Position numbers and translations under genes: made by a program. Source: JALOAF01 sp035446765 (GTDB lineage Bacteria > Patescibacteriota > Gracilibacteria > Absconditabacterales > Absconditicoccaceae). Taken from it: a stretch of 43,631 nucleotides of DNA. The stretch lies in NCBI GenBank assembly GCA_035446765.1, contig DAOTFU010000004.1, forward strand, positions 1-43,631, given 5' to 3'. Within the stretch, counting starts at the first letter, position 1. Every line of letters begins with the position of its first letter. Positions 20,287 to 32,079 of this stretch are shown piece after piece. Under the pieces are notes generated by a model. The model searched no databases, was not told where the DNA came from, and saw nothing but the letters and a program-made list of their open reading frames with translations.

Positions 20287-21432
20287 TTAGAGGATAAATA
20301 TAAATTTTGTCATAAAAAATAATAAAATATATGACAAAAATATCAAGCAAAGTATTAAAATATTTTTTTTGATTTGTTGTGATTTAAATCTTTTGAATAT
20401 AAATATCAATAAACCAAAGATTGCTACTTTGATCAAAAAAAGATATTGGTATAGATAAATATCTATAACAAATGTAATTTTTTGTGATCGAATTATAAGT
20501 CAAGAAAAGACCAAAACAGATATGGCAAATATTTCTAAATAACAAAATATCTTTTCAAAAAATACTGAAAGATCTTTGGCCTTATTGGTGATGTCCTGCA
20601 CTAAAAATCTAATATATAGTCAAATCTTGTCAAAAGATAAATAAAAAGTATCATCTTTGTCTCTCTTGGCTCCTATTTCTTTGACCTTTTTGGCTTTGTT
20701 TAACTTTTCTAGTTCCATCAAAACATCAACATCAGAAACTATAGATCAACTAATGGGATATTGTTGCTCTTTTTTTAGTGAAAGCATATATGTATCATGT
20801 ATTTTATAATATGTTTGATATATTTTTTGGAGTAATTCGATCATTTTGTCGTCGTTTCTTCACATTTTCAGTTTTGTAAGATCTTGTTTCATTACACTTA
20901 AATCTCTTATATCACTTTGAGATGCAGTCTCTCACACTTTGGATGTAAGATTGTCTATCTCCAAAAATGTTTTATCTACTATCTTTAAAACCTTGTCTAG
21001 AGTTTGATCTTTGTATATTTTACTTTCTTGTTTTTTTTGTGTTTCATTTTGTATTTGCAAACTTAATTGGATGTCTTTAGCTTCTTTTTGTGCAGAATTT
21101 AATATCTCTTTGACTTCCATCTCTGGAATTTTTTGCTCACCAATAAAATTGGCATATTTTATATCAAAACCTATCATAGAAAAAATTAAGATTGCATTTT
21201 TTAGATCTTTGAGATAAGAAAATATACTTAATTCTTGTTGGTGATGTATGGCAACAATCTTTATAGAAGCAAATTCTTCTACTGACTTTTTGTGTTCTGA
21301 GACACGTAAAACAACTATATTGTATGATTGTAATGTTTCTCTAACAAAAGATTCTGAATCTCATTCAAGCAAAATATCTATATTATATTTCTTATTTTTT
21401 GTCTCTTTCAATCAAACTACACGAAAAAACAT
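20287..21432 (-). CDS. Coiled-coil membrane protein of unknown function
   Basis: 381 aa. N-terminal small domain (MFFRVVGLKETKNKKYNID) somewhat like the N-part of GspF/PilC proteins, one hydrophobic stretch near residue 88 (NAILIFSMIG), a central coiled coil (about 115-235) rich in Lys, Glu, Gln and Asp, then three or four membrane helices to the end. First gene of the putative four-gene membrane operon, transcribed away from the PilT-type ATPase gene that starts 152 bases off. Family not identified. Confidence 0.7.
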
Positions 21433-21583
21433 ATCAAGAATTGTAGATAAAAACTATACTCTTTCTGCTAAGTATACATTTTTTATTGAAAATTGAGAAA
21501 AAATCAATATATAGAGTTACCTTAATTTTGGACAAAAAAACAAAAATATAGATAATTTTTTTATTTCCATCACAAAATATTTT

Positions 21584-22999
21584 ATGCAAGATGTAAAATG
21601 ATGTGGAAGTGTGTTGGATAATTTCTTTGATAAGGACACAATGTCTATACATATCAAAGAAAAAAATCCTATTTTGAAAAAAAACTGAAACCCTTGAGGG
21701 CGAAAATCTGAAATTGGAAAAGAGATATTGGACAAAAAATTTGTAAATAATTTGATAGATGATTTGTTTCAAGAAGTAGAAAGTAGAGATGATGCAGTAC
21801 TTGAGATAGATAGAAGTATGTCAAAGGTTGTGCAATTGTGACCATATAGGATTGTGATAGTATATCCTCCACTATCTGATGGACTGGAGATCACGGCGGT
21901 AAAACCTATCAAAAAATTAACACTTGAAGATTATGATCTGGACAAAGAAGTGTTGGATTTGTTTGAAAATAAAGCAAAATGAATATTAATATCTTGAGCT
22001 CCTGGTAGTGGTAAAACTACATTTGCTCAAGCTCTGGTAGAACTTTATGAAAAATGAAAAAATATTATCAAAACAATAGAATCTCCTCGTGATTTAATGG
22101 TGCCAGAAAGCGTAGTACAATATAGTTTTACTTATTGATCTCATGATGAAGTAAGAGATATATTACTTCTTTCTAGGCCAGACTATACTGTATATGATGA
22201 AGTGAGAAATACTTCAGACTTTGAATTGTACAAAGATATGAGATTGACTGGTATAGGATTAATATGAGTAATTCATGCTACAAGACCTGTAGATAGCATA
22301 CAAAGATTTTTGGGTACAATAGAGATGGGTATAATACCACAAGTATTGGATACTGTAGTATTTGTAGATAAATGAAAAATATGAGAAATATTGCAGTTGG
22401 ATCTAACAGTAAAAGTGCCAGAGTGAATGGAATCTGACGATCTGGCTAGACCTGTAATACAAGTAAGCAGTTTTTTTGAGAAAAAAATAATGTTTGAAAT
22501 ATATACTTTTGGAGAACAAATAGTGGTAATGCCAATATGAGAAGCAATAAAACAAAATAAGAAAAGTTCTAGACTATGAGATTATGCCAAATTGGTGATA
22601 GATCAGCATTTACAAGAAATATTGCCTTGTAGTTTTGTGTCAAAAATAAATTGAGAAACTATAAAATTGTTTGTGCCAAAGTCTGAAAGATGAGCAATAA
22701 TATGAAAAGCTGGTAAAAATATAATGGAAATGGAAAAAGAAATATGATTAAAAATTGACCTTGAAAGTACAGAAGATTTGCCAAAACTGGATATAAATAT
22801 AAAAGTAGAAAAAAACAACAATACAAATGTCATGTATTTCCCAAAACATTTTGTAGATAGAAATGTATATATCATGATTTGAAAAGATTTGATCCACACA
22901 CAAACAAACGATCACGCACAGGTGATAGTAAAAAAGAAATCACTTGTCAAAAAAATGAATGCAGAATGATTTGACATAATAGATTATGAAAATATATAA
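21584..22999 (+). CDS. PilT-family ATPase with KH domain (COG1855-like), PIN domain not visible
   Basis: 471 aa. The core aligns by eye with the archaeal/CPR family of PIN-PilT-KH ATPases: VVQLGPYRIVIVYPPLSDG, ISGAPGSGKTTFAQAL (Walker A), KTIESPRDLMVPESVV, LLLSRPDYTVYDEVR (Walker B, Asp box) and GVIHATRPVDSIQRF, then SLTVKVP-like DLTVKVPEGM. A KH domain follows (AIIGKAGKNIMEMEKEIGLK, with GKAG as the GxxG loop). Family members normally begin with a PIN ribonuclease domain of about 130 residues; here the frame is closed by a TAG near 21502, so that part is missing. The start is an ATG (MQDVKGCGSVLDNF); the true start could be slightly further up. Divergent from the membrane operon. Confidence 0.85.
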
Positions 23000-23065
23000 A
23001 AAACCAAAAAATCCCAAAATATTGGGCTAAAAATTGCTTAATTTTAATTATTGTAAAAAAGAAAC

Positions 23066-24475
23066 ATGAATAATTTCCATTTTTCAAAAATTATTGCCTG
23101 AGTAAGTCCTACTCTAGCAAAAGAAACTGTATTGTCAAAGGTGATAAACATGGTAGATGTATTTAGGCTTAGTTTATCTGGAGGATTTGATGACAACAAT
23201 AAAAAATATATCGAAACTATAATGAAGTTGGACAACAGTAAAACCATAATGATGGAAACAAAATGATGCGATATTAGAGTAAAAAACTTAATGAACATAA
23301 AATTGAAAAAATGATCTACAATCAATATTGATTACTCTGAATATGCACAAGATAGTGATAAACAAATTTTTGTAGACTATGAAAAATTGTGAGATTTAAA
23401 AAAATGAGAAAAAATAAAGTTTGAACAAAGTGAGATCATAGTAGAAGTAAAAGAAATAAAATCAGATGATAATATAGATTGCAGGGTACTAAATTGATGA
23501 GAACTGTTGCAGTTTGATAGGGTAAGATTTTTAGATCATTATATAGATTTTGGAGTTTTAACTAAAAAAGATAAAAAAGATATTTTACGATGACTGGAAT
23601 ACTGAATACATATGATATCCTTGTCATGAACAAAAACAGCTGAAGACATATTGGAATTAAAAAGATTTTTGAAACAACACAATCAGGATAAAATGAAGAT
23701 AATAGCAAAAATTGAAACAAAAGAGTGACTAGAAAATCTTGAAAGTATCAACAATGTAGCAGATGGTATAGTGTTTGTGTTTGATAAAATGCAAGAATTT
23801 ATGAAAAAATCTAAGGTAAGCGAAGAAGATTTGATCAACAAGATAAACAACACCGGTAAGCCTGTCTCAATAAGCTTTATGTCTGGTATCTGAAAAAAAG
23901 ATTATCCATTGAGGGATGCAAAAAAAATGGAAAAATATTGTAATATGGCTGTAGATGGTTTTATGTTGGAGCCAATGATCAAAGAAGATGATCCACTAAA
24001 TATATTGACAGAAATATGTGATATATTGGACAAATATGAGCTTAAATTGCCAAAAGAAGATGCAAAAAGATTTGAAGATGATGAGGATTCAGTGGTAAGA
24101 GATTATATAATATATAATGCCTATAGGGTTACTAAAGAACTTGAAATAAAAGCAATTGTATGTTTTACAGACAATGGATATACAGCAGCTAGATTGTCCT
24201 CTTTGGCTCCAAAAGTACCTGTGATTACTTTTACAAAATCTGATGAAACATATAGATACTTAAATATGATACGATGAATAAAGTGATATAAAATATCAGA
24301 ATCATTTAACTATCAAAATCTAAAAAGAATAGGGAAGGAGATGATTAGGATAATATTTAAATGAAATATATCTTTGGATGACAAAATAGTAATTGTACAA
24401 TCAAATGAATATCAAAAAAATGAAAAAAACGACATGATTAACGGTGTAGAGCTGTACAAGTTTAAGAACATATAA
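23066..24475 (+). CDS. pyk: Divergent pyruvate kinase
   Basis: 469 aa, the normal length. Family blocks are recognisable but altered: FRLSLSGG where RLNFSHG is expected, METKGCDIRV for DTKGPEIRT, LTKKDKKDILRGLEYG, and IIAKIETKEGLENL, which keeps the catalytic Lys and Mg-binding Glu. DGIVFVFDKMQEF replaces ARGDLGVE (the Asp is kept), and GKPVSISFMSG replaces the ATQMLESM block, losing the Thr. The C-terminal domain (IVCFTDNGYTAARLSSLAP) is normal. So the enzyme may be slow, altered in specificity, or a regulatory relic. Ends with a strong hairpin terminator at 24498-24527. Confidence 0.8.
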
Positions 24476-24497
24476 AAAAACAAATTAAAAAAATAGT

Positions 24498-24527
24498 AAA
24501 AGTGGCATCACAAGTGTCACTTTTTTA
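24498..24527 (+). terminator. Rho-independent terminator after pyk
   Basis: AAAAGTGGCA pairs with TGTCACTTTT (one G-T pair) around TCACAAG, followed by a T run. Confidence 0.8.
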
Positions 24528-24533
24528 TTTTAT

Positions 24534-24561
24534 TTGACATTTGTATCTAAATATTTACAAT
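24534..24561 (+). promoter_or_regulatory. Sigma70-type promoter for the giant gene
   Basis: TTGACA, 16 bases, TACAAT: a perfect -35 and a five-of-six -10, directly after the pyk terminator and 80 bases before the start of the 1781-aa protein gene. Confidence 0.6.
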
Positions 24562-24640
24562 ATAAGTAAATGTAGCCTAAACTTTGAAAAAAATGTTTTT
24601 TGGAGTATAATTATTATTGATTTTATCCAAAGAAAAAACA

Positions 24641-27600
24641 ATGGCAGAAAATTCAGTAAATAAGACTAAGAAGATTGAGTGAATGAGTGAAAAAGAATTT
24701 CTTCGTAAAGTCTGGTCAGAACAAGAATGCAGCTGGAATAAAGAACAAGTAGAAACACTCACTTGATCATATTTGTCTGATAAAGAAGAAAGAATCAACC
24801 AAATGTACTCAAACATAGTACACAAAAATATTAGTTGGGATAAAATAAAGTGAGAAACAATCAGCTTAAAAAACATACAAAAATATAGGACCAGAGAAGA
24901 AATGCCAATGGTATTGCAAGATGCAATAATGAGGAGATTAGTAGCTAGAATTATTGAAAATCTTGAATGAAAAAAAAAGGAAGAATTTGAGGAAAAATTT
25001 CGATACATAATTGATGGCCAAAATCCAATAGGCATAAAAACATTGGAAGAGTTTTTGCCATATACAAAAAATATTGATGAAAAAAAACTAGAAATACCAA
25101 ATGATGATATAGTGTGATTTTTACAACTAAATAAAGTAATACAAGCAAATCCTCTGACAAAAATTGAAGAATGGAGTATTTTTGACAGATCAATTTTGCT
25201 AGAAATGCTATATCTGTGAAATAAAGAATTTTACGAAGTAACACAAAATGCAGAAAAAGAAAGCTTGGAAGAAATGAGAGAGCTTTTGAAAATGCCAAAA
25301 CTAAACCAAAATTTTGATACAAAATTACAAAATGAGATAGAAAAAAAAATAGTTGAACATATGAATGAAGCAGATTGGTTGGAGCAAGAATTGTCAGAAT
25401 TTAGAAATAGCGAAGTTAAAGGAGAATATGAGGAAGAAAGTCACTATACAGATATGATAGAAGACAATAAAACAAAAAAGGAAATACTAGAAGATATACA
25501 ATCAAGGACTAGAAATATAAAAGACCAAAAACAGCGAAAAGAATTTATAAAGGATATAGAGAAAAAGTGATGAAATGATGACATAAAAAAAATAATAAAA
25601 GAAATTGATGATAGCATAAAAGAAGAAGATGCCATATGAGAATATGTCTCAAAAGCAGAAAAATCAGAAATTGTAAAAAAGCTCGGTATAAATACAAATG
25701 AGCTAAATAGATATATGAGAAGTCTGGAAGACTTGGGAGATAAAAAAGAAACTATTTTTATAAAATCTAGATCTGGAAAAAAGTTTAATTTTGCTTCATC
25801 TAAAAGAGAAATAAAAGATAATCAGTGACACAAAAAAATAGAAATTAAAATAGACTTTAATGATACGGACCCAGAGATATTAAATCGGTTGGAAAATCCA
25901 AAAAATGATATGACAAGTGAGGAAGAAAACAAAGACGGAATATTTTATTCATTGTTTGCAAAAAATGGTGAAGTGAGGATAGCAGATGGATATGAGATAA
26001 AAATAGATGATAAGTATGAATGATTTTTGGATTACTCACTAGATGAAACAGATTTTGATGAATGAGAATTGGAAAAAGAATACCCAGAAATAATGGAAAA
26101 AGATGAGAACTGAAACACTACTATAAATCATGGTGTGGCATTTTTGTGTAAAAGAAGTGGTGAAGTGATAAAAGATGAAAATGGAAAATATATATATGTC
26201 TTTGAGTGAAACGTAGAAAGCAAAAAAGTAGAAATAATAGATAGAAAGATAAAGGTCAGTCAGGAAAAAATGGATCTTATGACAAAGCTTTTTTATGCTT
26301 GGAATACCAAAAAAGAATGAATGGATGGCATAAAATCTTGGCTAAATGGTGATAAAAAAGAAAGCACAGAAGATCGAAACAAAGAACTTGATGAAATAAT
26401 AAAAGATAATTGAAAAATAAACATATGAGAACCAAGTCACAATGATGTTGAGATTAATTCAAATCTTGGTGATGAAGAAAGAAAACAAAAAGCAAAAGAG
26501 CTTTTGGAAAAAACAGCAAAAGAAAACAATATTGAATCAAAATGATTTGAGGACGGCCTACTAGAATTAGTTTTGTTTGCTCACTACTCTACTCAAATTG
26601 GTGAGGAAGAATATAAAAAATTGACAAAATCTGAACAAGAAAAGTACAAAAAAATATGAGAAAACTATTATGAAATATGAAAAGATTGAAATAAAATTGC
26701 TGGTGTATATTTTAACGAAGCCAACTATGAAAGTAATTATAGTACAAATCAATTGAAAGAAAAAATAAAAATATTGAAAAGCACAAATTGATTTGAAGAT
26801 TGGCAAGTAAAGGCATTGCTTAAATATGGTATATGTGGTATCAACCCAAATAGTATAGAAGATAAGCAAAAATGAATAGAAAAAGCTAAAGAATGGATAG
26901 ACGATAATGTATGACATTATGAGGATGATTATATAGATGAAGAATATGCTATACCAGAAGCTGAAAATGAATACAAAGAATTGTGAAGCGATGGTAGAAA
27001 GACTTTTATAGAAACATTAAAAAAAGAAAAATCGTGAATAGAAGAGGTTGATGATTTAAAAAATAAGGTGGCGAATTATTTGACAGAAAATAAGGACAGA
27101 CTTGAAAAAGAAACCGAAAAAAACAATGAAGAAGAATGAAAAGAATGAGAAGAAAAAAAAGAAACAAAAGAAGAAAAATTTGATAGAGCTTGGGAGTCTA
27201 TTGATGGAGATAAGTGTAGACTAGAAGCATGAATTAGATTGTTTACTGATATATGATGATCTAAACTACCTCCAGATGATGTAGAGGCTTCATGGTTAGA
27301 ATTGGAAATAGTGTGAATAAGCACTGTTGATTTTACAGTAAAAGTGATAGGCTGTGATATAAAAACTGACCTGGATGGACAAACATTTAGACTTCCAAAG
27401 ACAGAAGAACAAATAAATAAAATGAAGGCTTCTGGACCTTTGCACAAAATGCCGAAAAGTAATAGGAAAGATTGGAATGATTGTTTTGAAAAAATAGAAA
27501 AATCAGAAATATTTGATAATATAACTGTATTTGGTACATGACACAATCAAGTACAAATGAAAAAGGGTAAACTAATAAACGGTAATGGAGAAGAGATAAA

Positions 27601-29986
27601 ATACTTTTGTCGTACTGTAAATACATACGAAGTAAAGGAAGAAAAATGATGAGTATGAAAAGATGCGATGGGACAAACTGCTGTAGTGGTAACTTATGAA
27701 GCACATCCTACTAAAAATGGAAAGGTAAAGGTAAAGTGTAATTTTACATGACAAGATCCAAAGGACTTTTCAAAAGATGCTAAATTTAAGCATGAAAGAG
27801 AAATGGATTATACTAGCTTTATGCTATTGATGGAGTCTAAACAGGTAATGTGATATACAGAAAAACAAAAAGGAGATACTCCACCAACTACAACTTGAAG
27901 TAGAGACCCAATGAAGGGAAAAAAATTTAGAGGATTTTCTATAATGAGCATCATAGATACTGTAAAATGAATGAAAAAAAATGTAGATGATAAGGTAGAT
28001 GAGTATAGAAAAGAACAAAAAGAAGACTTTGAGCATCTTTTGTGTTCTTATGAGTGATTGGATCTTTATGGCAAAATGGGTAATGTATTTGGTCTTTTGG
28101 GACCTAACGTGTTTACTGGATTGCAAGATGCCATGAGTTCTGCATGACTAGAGTATTATGCAGAAAGAGAAAATAGAACATGGAAAAAAATAGAAAAGCG
28201 ATATAACTTATTTGAAAAGGATCCACATTTTTCTACACAATGGTGACAAAAGTTGATGCCAATACTTTTGGAAAAGGGTAGCTTTAAAAATCGTTATCAA
28301 TTTGCAGCTGCATTTTTGTATACTATAAAAAAAGATGGTCCATGGAACAGAGTATTGTACGAAAAGATGGGACAATGATTTTGGGTAGAAAAATTTTTGT
28401 GACCAGAACATGCAAAGAGATTTTTGGAGATGCAAAAAAAGAGAAAAACAGAATTGGAAGAATATAAAAAATTAAACATAGTACACCGAAGACAACCAAG
28501 ACATAGTGAATTAAGCAGATTGGAATTTGATTACTTAGTGGGTGTGATAGATGGTAGACAACCATTTGGATGATTTAAAGATGATGATGAACACTATCAA
28601 GCAAGTAAATGGTCAAGAACTTTTGCTGAAAAATTGAAAGAAAATACCGATGAATATTTTGGGTGATTTGAAGAAAAATATAAAAAGATATGAAGAATAA
28701 GCTTTAGACAAGCAGAGCAAGAATGGTTTAGACATATGAGAAATATTAGGCCACACAAAGCCTTACCTTTTTTGAAAGCAATGGCAGTAAATGCACAAAG
28801 TAGAGCTGAAGAAGACAGAGTAAAGGCAGCCATACTTGGTGCTATGTTGAGTTGAGTGTTTAAAAATATGCAAGACCACAATCTAAGATCGGAATTTTGG
28901 AGAATATCTAGAGCTATGTGATTTTTGCCATGACTTTGGTGTAGAGATACTGAACAACAAGAAAATACTCTAAAGCTGTTAGATACAATCACATCAAATC
29001 CACCTTTTGAGAAAAAGTTTTCAGAGGAAACTAAATATGATATCAATAATTTCCAGATTGATAATTTTACAGACAAACAATCACACTTTTTGATACATAC
29101 ATTTCCTAGGTATTGGAAGGCAAATGGAGAGAAAATATTGAAAATATTACAATTTCAAGATCGCGAATCTAAAAACAGCGTAATAAATTTGGCTCAAACA
29201 TGACCAAACAAAGAAGTGTTCAAATATCTTTTGGAAAAAAGTAGAGAATATATCAGAGAGGATATAGACGAAGAAGTGGCTGGTACATATTGATTTTATG
29301 AGCATTCTCCGTTGACTGCAAATAAGTGAGTAATAAGTAAAGTGATGCCTTCAAACGGTAAGTTTGAACAAACAGACAACAATATGAGAGAATGAGCACA
29401 ACTGTTTTGGAGAGAGGCAGGAAAAAATGATGAAAATATGATACCAACAAAAGCAGTAAGTAAATGATCGGTTGAATTTATATTTGGTAAATATTTTAAC
29501 TGGCTAGAAGATGCTGCATTAAACCAGAGTCTTGCATTTTTTGTGAGATGACTCTCACTGGTAAAAAAACTGAAATCAGAATGAAGACACAAAGAGGCAA
29601 ACTATTATCTTTGGTATGTTGTGTATGGAAACGTAATGAGTAGATTAAGATGATTTCCTGCAGAATTTGACACAGCTATGAAACGTTTCTTAAAGTTCTT
29701 TGAAAACAATATTGATAAAATAGACGCAAATATGGTTGGTACTATATGTAATAGTACTGAGGCTATCGGTTATTTTAAAAATCCTTATGAAGCACTAGAT
29801 CTAAAAGAATTTTGGGAAAAATACATGTCTCAAACCACTGGTGGTACAAAATCTAAATATAAAAACGAACATGGTAAAAATCCTGATAAACATATAAACT
29901 GGCAAATTGAGACACTATTCAATGACATCAAAAAACTAAGTAATGGAGGTCAGCCAGATATGGAAGAGGTTATCGAATCTATATAA
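24641..29986 (+). CDS. Giant (1781 aa) cytoplasmic protein of unknown function
   Basis: One uninterrupted frame of 1782 codons with well over a hundred UGA-Gly codons. No signal peptide or membrane helix. Residues 1-840 are rich in Lys/Glu and probably helical with disordered stretches (EEDAIGEYVSKAEKSEIVKK; a Glu/Lys run near 820). About 845-1075 is a more globular domain: CRLEAGIRLFTDIGG, EASWLELEIVGISTVDFTV, DLDGQTFRLPKTEEQINK, TAVVVTYEAHPTKNGKVKV. From 1080 the protein is basic-acidic and helical, with conserved-looking Trp/Phe/Arg positions (FGLLGPNVFTGLQDAM, ISRAMGFLPGLW, NYYLWYVVYGN). No catalytic motif recognised. It has its own promoter-like sequence and stands between pyk and tmk. 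Start MAENSVNKTKKIEGMSEKEF, leader AAAGAAAAAACA. Confidence 0.85.
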
Positions 29987-30059
29987 AAATATTATATATT
30001 GATTTTGAAATAGAAAATTCTATCTTGGATGAGATAGAATTTTTATTTTTTGTGCAAAA

Positions 30060-30761
30060 ATGAGAAAAGGTAAATTTATAGTAATTGATGGGACAGATTG
30101 AAGTGGTAAGTGAACACAAACTCGCAAACTTATTGAAAAATTGAAAAAAGAATGATATATTGTAGAAATGGCAGACTTTCCTCAATATGGACAAAGAAGT
30201 GCTATGATGGTTGAAGATTATCTAAATTGAGAATTTGGTAATGCACAAGAAGTTGGGCCCTATAGAGCTTCTGTACTGTATGCAGTAGATAGATATGCTG
30301 CTTCATTTAAGATTAAAAAATGGTTGGATCAATGAAAAATAGTAATTGCAAATAGATACGTATCATCAAATATGTGACATCAGGCTGGTAAAATAAAAGA
30401 TATCGCCGAGAGAGACAAATTTTTGGTATGGCTTGATAATTTTGAATATGGACTTTTTGATATACCAAGACCAGATAAAAATATACTTTTGTATATGCCT
30501 ACAGAAATTTGACAACAATTGGTAGACAAAAAATGACATAGAGATTATGTGTGATGACAAAAAAGAGATATACATGAAGATGATTTAGAACACTTGAAAG
30601 ATGCTGCAGAAGCTTATAGATATGTAGCCAAAAAATATAATTGGACTGTAATAGATAGCGCGCCAAATGGAAAGTTGCAATCCATTGATGAAATTGCTGA
30701 AAAAATTTGGGAAGAAATAGAAAAAATAGTGAAAAGTGAAGAATGATGATTGAAGAGTTAA
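30060..30761 (+). CDS. tmk: Thymidylate kinase
   Basis: dTMP kinase, 233 aa. P-loop VIDGTDGSGKGTQTRKL (first Gly after Asp and the Gly after Lys are UGA), DFPQYG with the substrate-side Phe/Tyr, ANRYVSSNMGHQAGK as the DRY-like and lid region, and KYNWTVIDSA near the end. A Lys/Glu tail precedes the stop. Its start is 73 bases after the giant gene's stop. A hairpin (GAAGAGTTAA / TTTTAACTCTTC, 30751-30796) after the stop probably serves as terminator. Confidence 0.93.
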
Positions 30762-30797
30762 TGAAATACCTTAACTTTTAACTTTTAACTCTTCACT
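30741..30797. terminator. Hairpin between convergent tmk and glycosyltransferase genes
   Basis: GTGAAGAATG...GAAGAGTTAA is mirrored by TTAACTTTTAACTCTTCAC. The ascending arm overlaps the last codons of tmk, and the loop carries tandem ACTTTTA words. Confidence 0.5.
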
Positions 30798-30800
30798 GTA

Positions 30801-31970
30801 TTATTGTTGTATAAAGTGCGAAAATGTTTGCACTTTTTTTGTATCTATCTGATATGATTCGTGTGTAATCTTTGTGACAAAATCTGATGGTAACAAGTGT
30901 AAGTCGATAGTCTTTTTGAGTTGTTTTTTGATTAAACATATAGATATGTATTTTAAACATATTGCAAACTTTGTGATTGGATTTTTACTTGGATAAGAAG
31001 ACACAAAGTTTTTGAATGTAAATGGTGTCTTGACCATATTTTCTTGTAATACAGATTTTGGGAATGGGTGGAAATATCAAAGATCGTGATACATCATAAA
31101 CTTTTTGGACTTATGAGATCATAAAGCTAATATGGGAAGCCATCACAATCGCCTCAATGTGCTATGATATCGGATTGCTTTTGGTTTAAATTTTCTAACT
31201 ACCCTACTGAGTCTTATAGCATCTACAAAATTTCGCATAGCAAAAAACAATCAAAAATATTTGATCAACTGTCAGATTTTTCATTTTGGTATCTTGATTC
31301 AATAGATTTTTACTTCATATCCATTTTGAGACAAAATATCGGCTGCATCGTAAACATAAGTCTCTATACCACCAAGTCTTGATTTGAAATCGCTAATGAG
31401 GAGTATCCTCTTTGGTTTCCCAAAAATCTCTTTTGCTGAATCTACTCGCCTTTGTACTGAATATTTGTCTGAAAGAGTAAGTGCTTTTTTTCTCTCTTTG
31501 TCTACATCTAACTCTCAGTTGTATATTTGTCATATCAGATCATTCAATTTGTTGTACAATCTTTCTGCGTCTGTAGATCCTGTAGCTTTTTCTATACTAT
31601 ATTTTGGAGAAACAAATTGTTTTAATCATCATTTGGCAAATCAAACTACTGGTATTCACATGGCAAGAGAATTTAGGGCTGTAAGTCAGAAGGTTTCTAA
31701 AAATATAGATGGCATCAGACAAAACTGACAATTTTCTTTGTATCTACTAATGGTTTCTAAACTTTGTCGACCAAAAAAATGTATACAATTGTGTTTAGAT
31801 GAAAGATTTAACAATTCTTGGACATATTTTCATTTTCAAAAAACATAAAAAGAAAAAGGTATTTCTCAATTTTCTTTTACAAACTTTTTGAGTACATCCA
31901 AAATAAGTCAAAATCATTTTTCGTCGTCCAATCTACCAAAATATAATATTCAAATTTTCTTGTCAAGCAT
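30801..31970 (-). CDS. GT4-like glycosyltransferase with GT-B halves in swapped order
   Basis: 389 aa. Residues 1 to about 200 look like the C-terminal, nucleotide-sugar half of a GT4 enzyme: KKIGILYFGRLDDEKGFGL, FYVFGKGKYVQEL, HFFGRQSLETISRYK and MPSIFLETFGLTALNSLAMG, where the EX7E motif keeps the first Glu but has Asn for the second. Residues about 205 to 389 look like the N-terminal, acceptor half: RILLISDFKSRLGGIETYVY (GGIE loop), NGYEVKIYG, YHDLGYFHPFP, LLPSDFVTKIT. Normal enzymes have these in the opposite order. The ORF opens inside the palindromic element at 31995-32079, and ATG 31970 is the first Met; no N-terminal half lies upstream, since the next gene is trmD. Either a circular permutation or the fused leftovers of two genes. 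Confidence 0.75.
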
Positions 31971-31994
31971 AGGTTGGTATTTTGTAAATAAATT

Positions 31995-32079
31995 TTGTCA
32001 TTTCGAGTTGTTCTAACTTGTGAGAAATCTTTTTGTATGATAATTAGATCTCTCGCAATAATTACACTCGAGATGACAA
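31995..32079. mobile_element. 85-bp palindromic MITE/REP-like element
   Basis: Terminal inverted repeats TTGTCATTTCGAGT and ACTCGAGATGACAA, with a second inner pair (GAGAAATCT / AGATCTCTCGC), so most of the element can fold into one long hairpin. Elements of the GTCATTTCGAG type are widespread short palindromes in bacteria. One edge supplies the last bases of the trmD stop codon region, and the other lies just before the glycosyltransferase start. Confidence 0.75.

Noticed and set aside
21434..21772. Minus-strand frames of 112 and 72 codons
   Set aside because: They are antisense to the start of the PilT-type ATPase gene and have Phe/Ile-rich compositions typical of shadows of Lys-rich coding DNA.
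17411..29986. Apparent chains of frameshifted or broken genes
   Set aside because: All breaks are UGA codons at glycine positions; with table 25 the frames are continuous.
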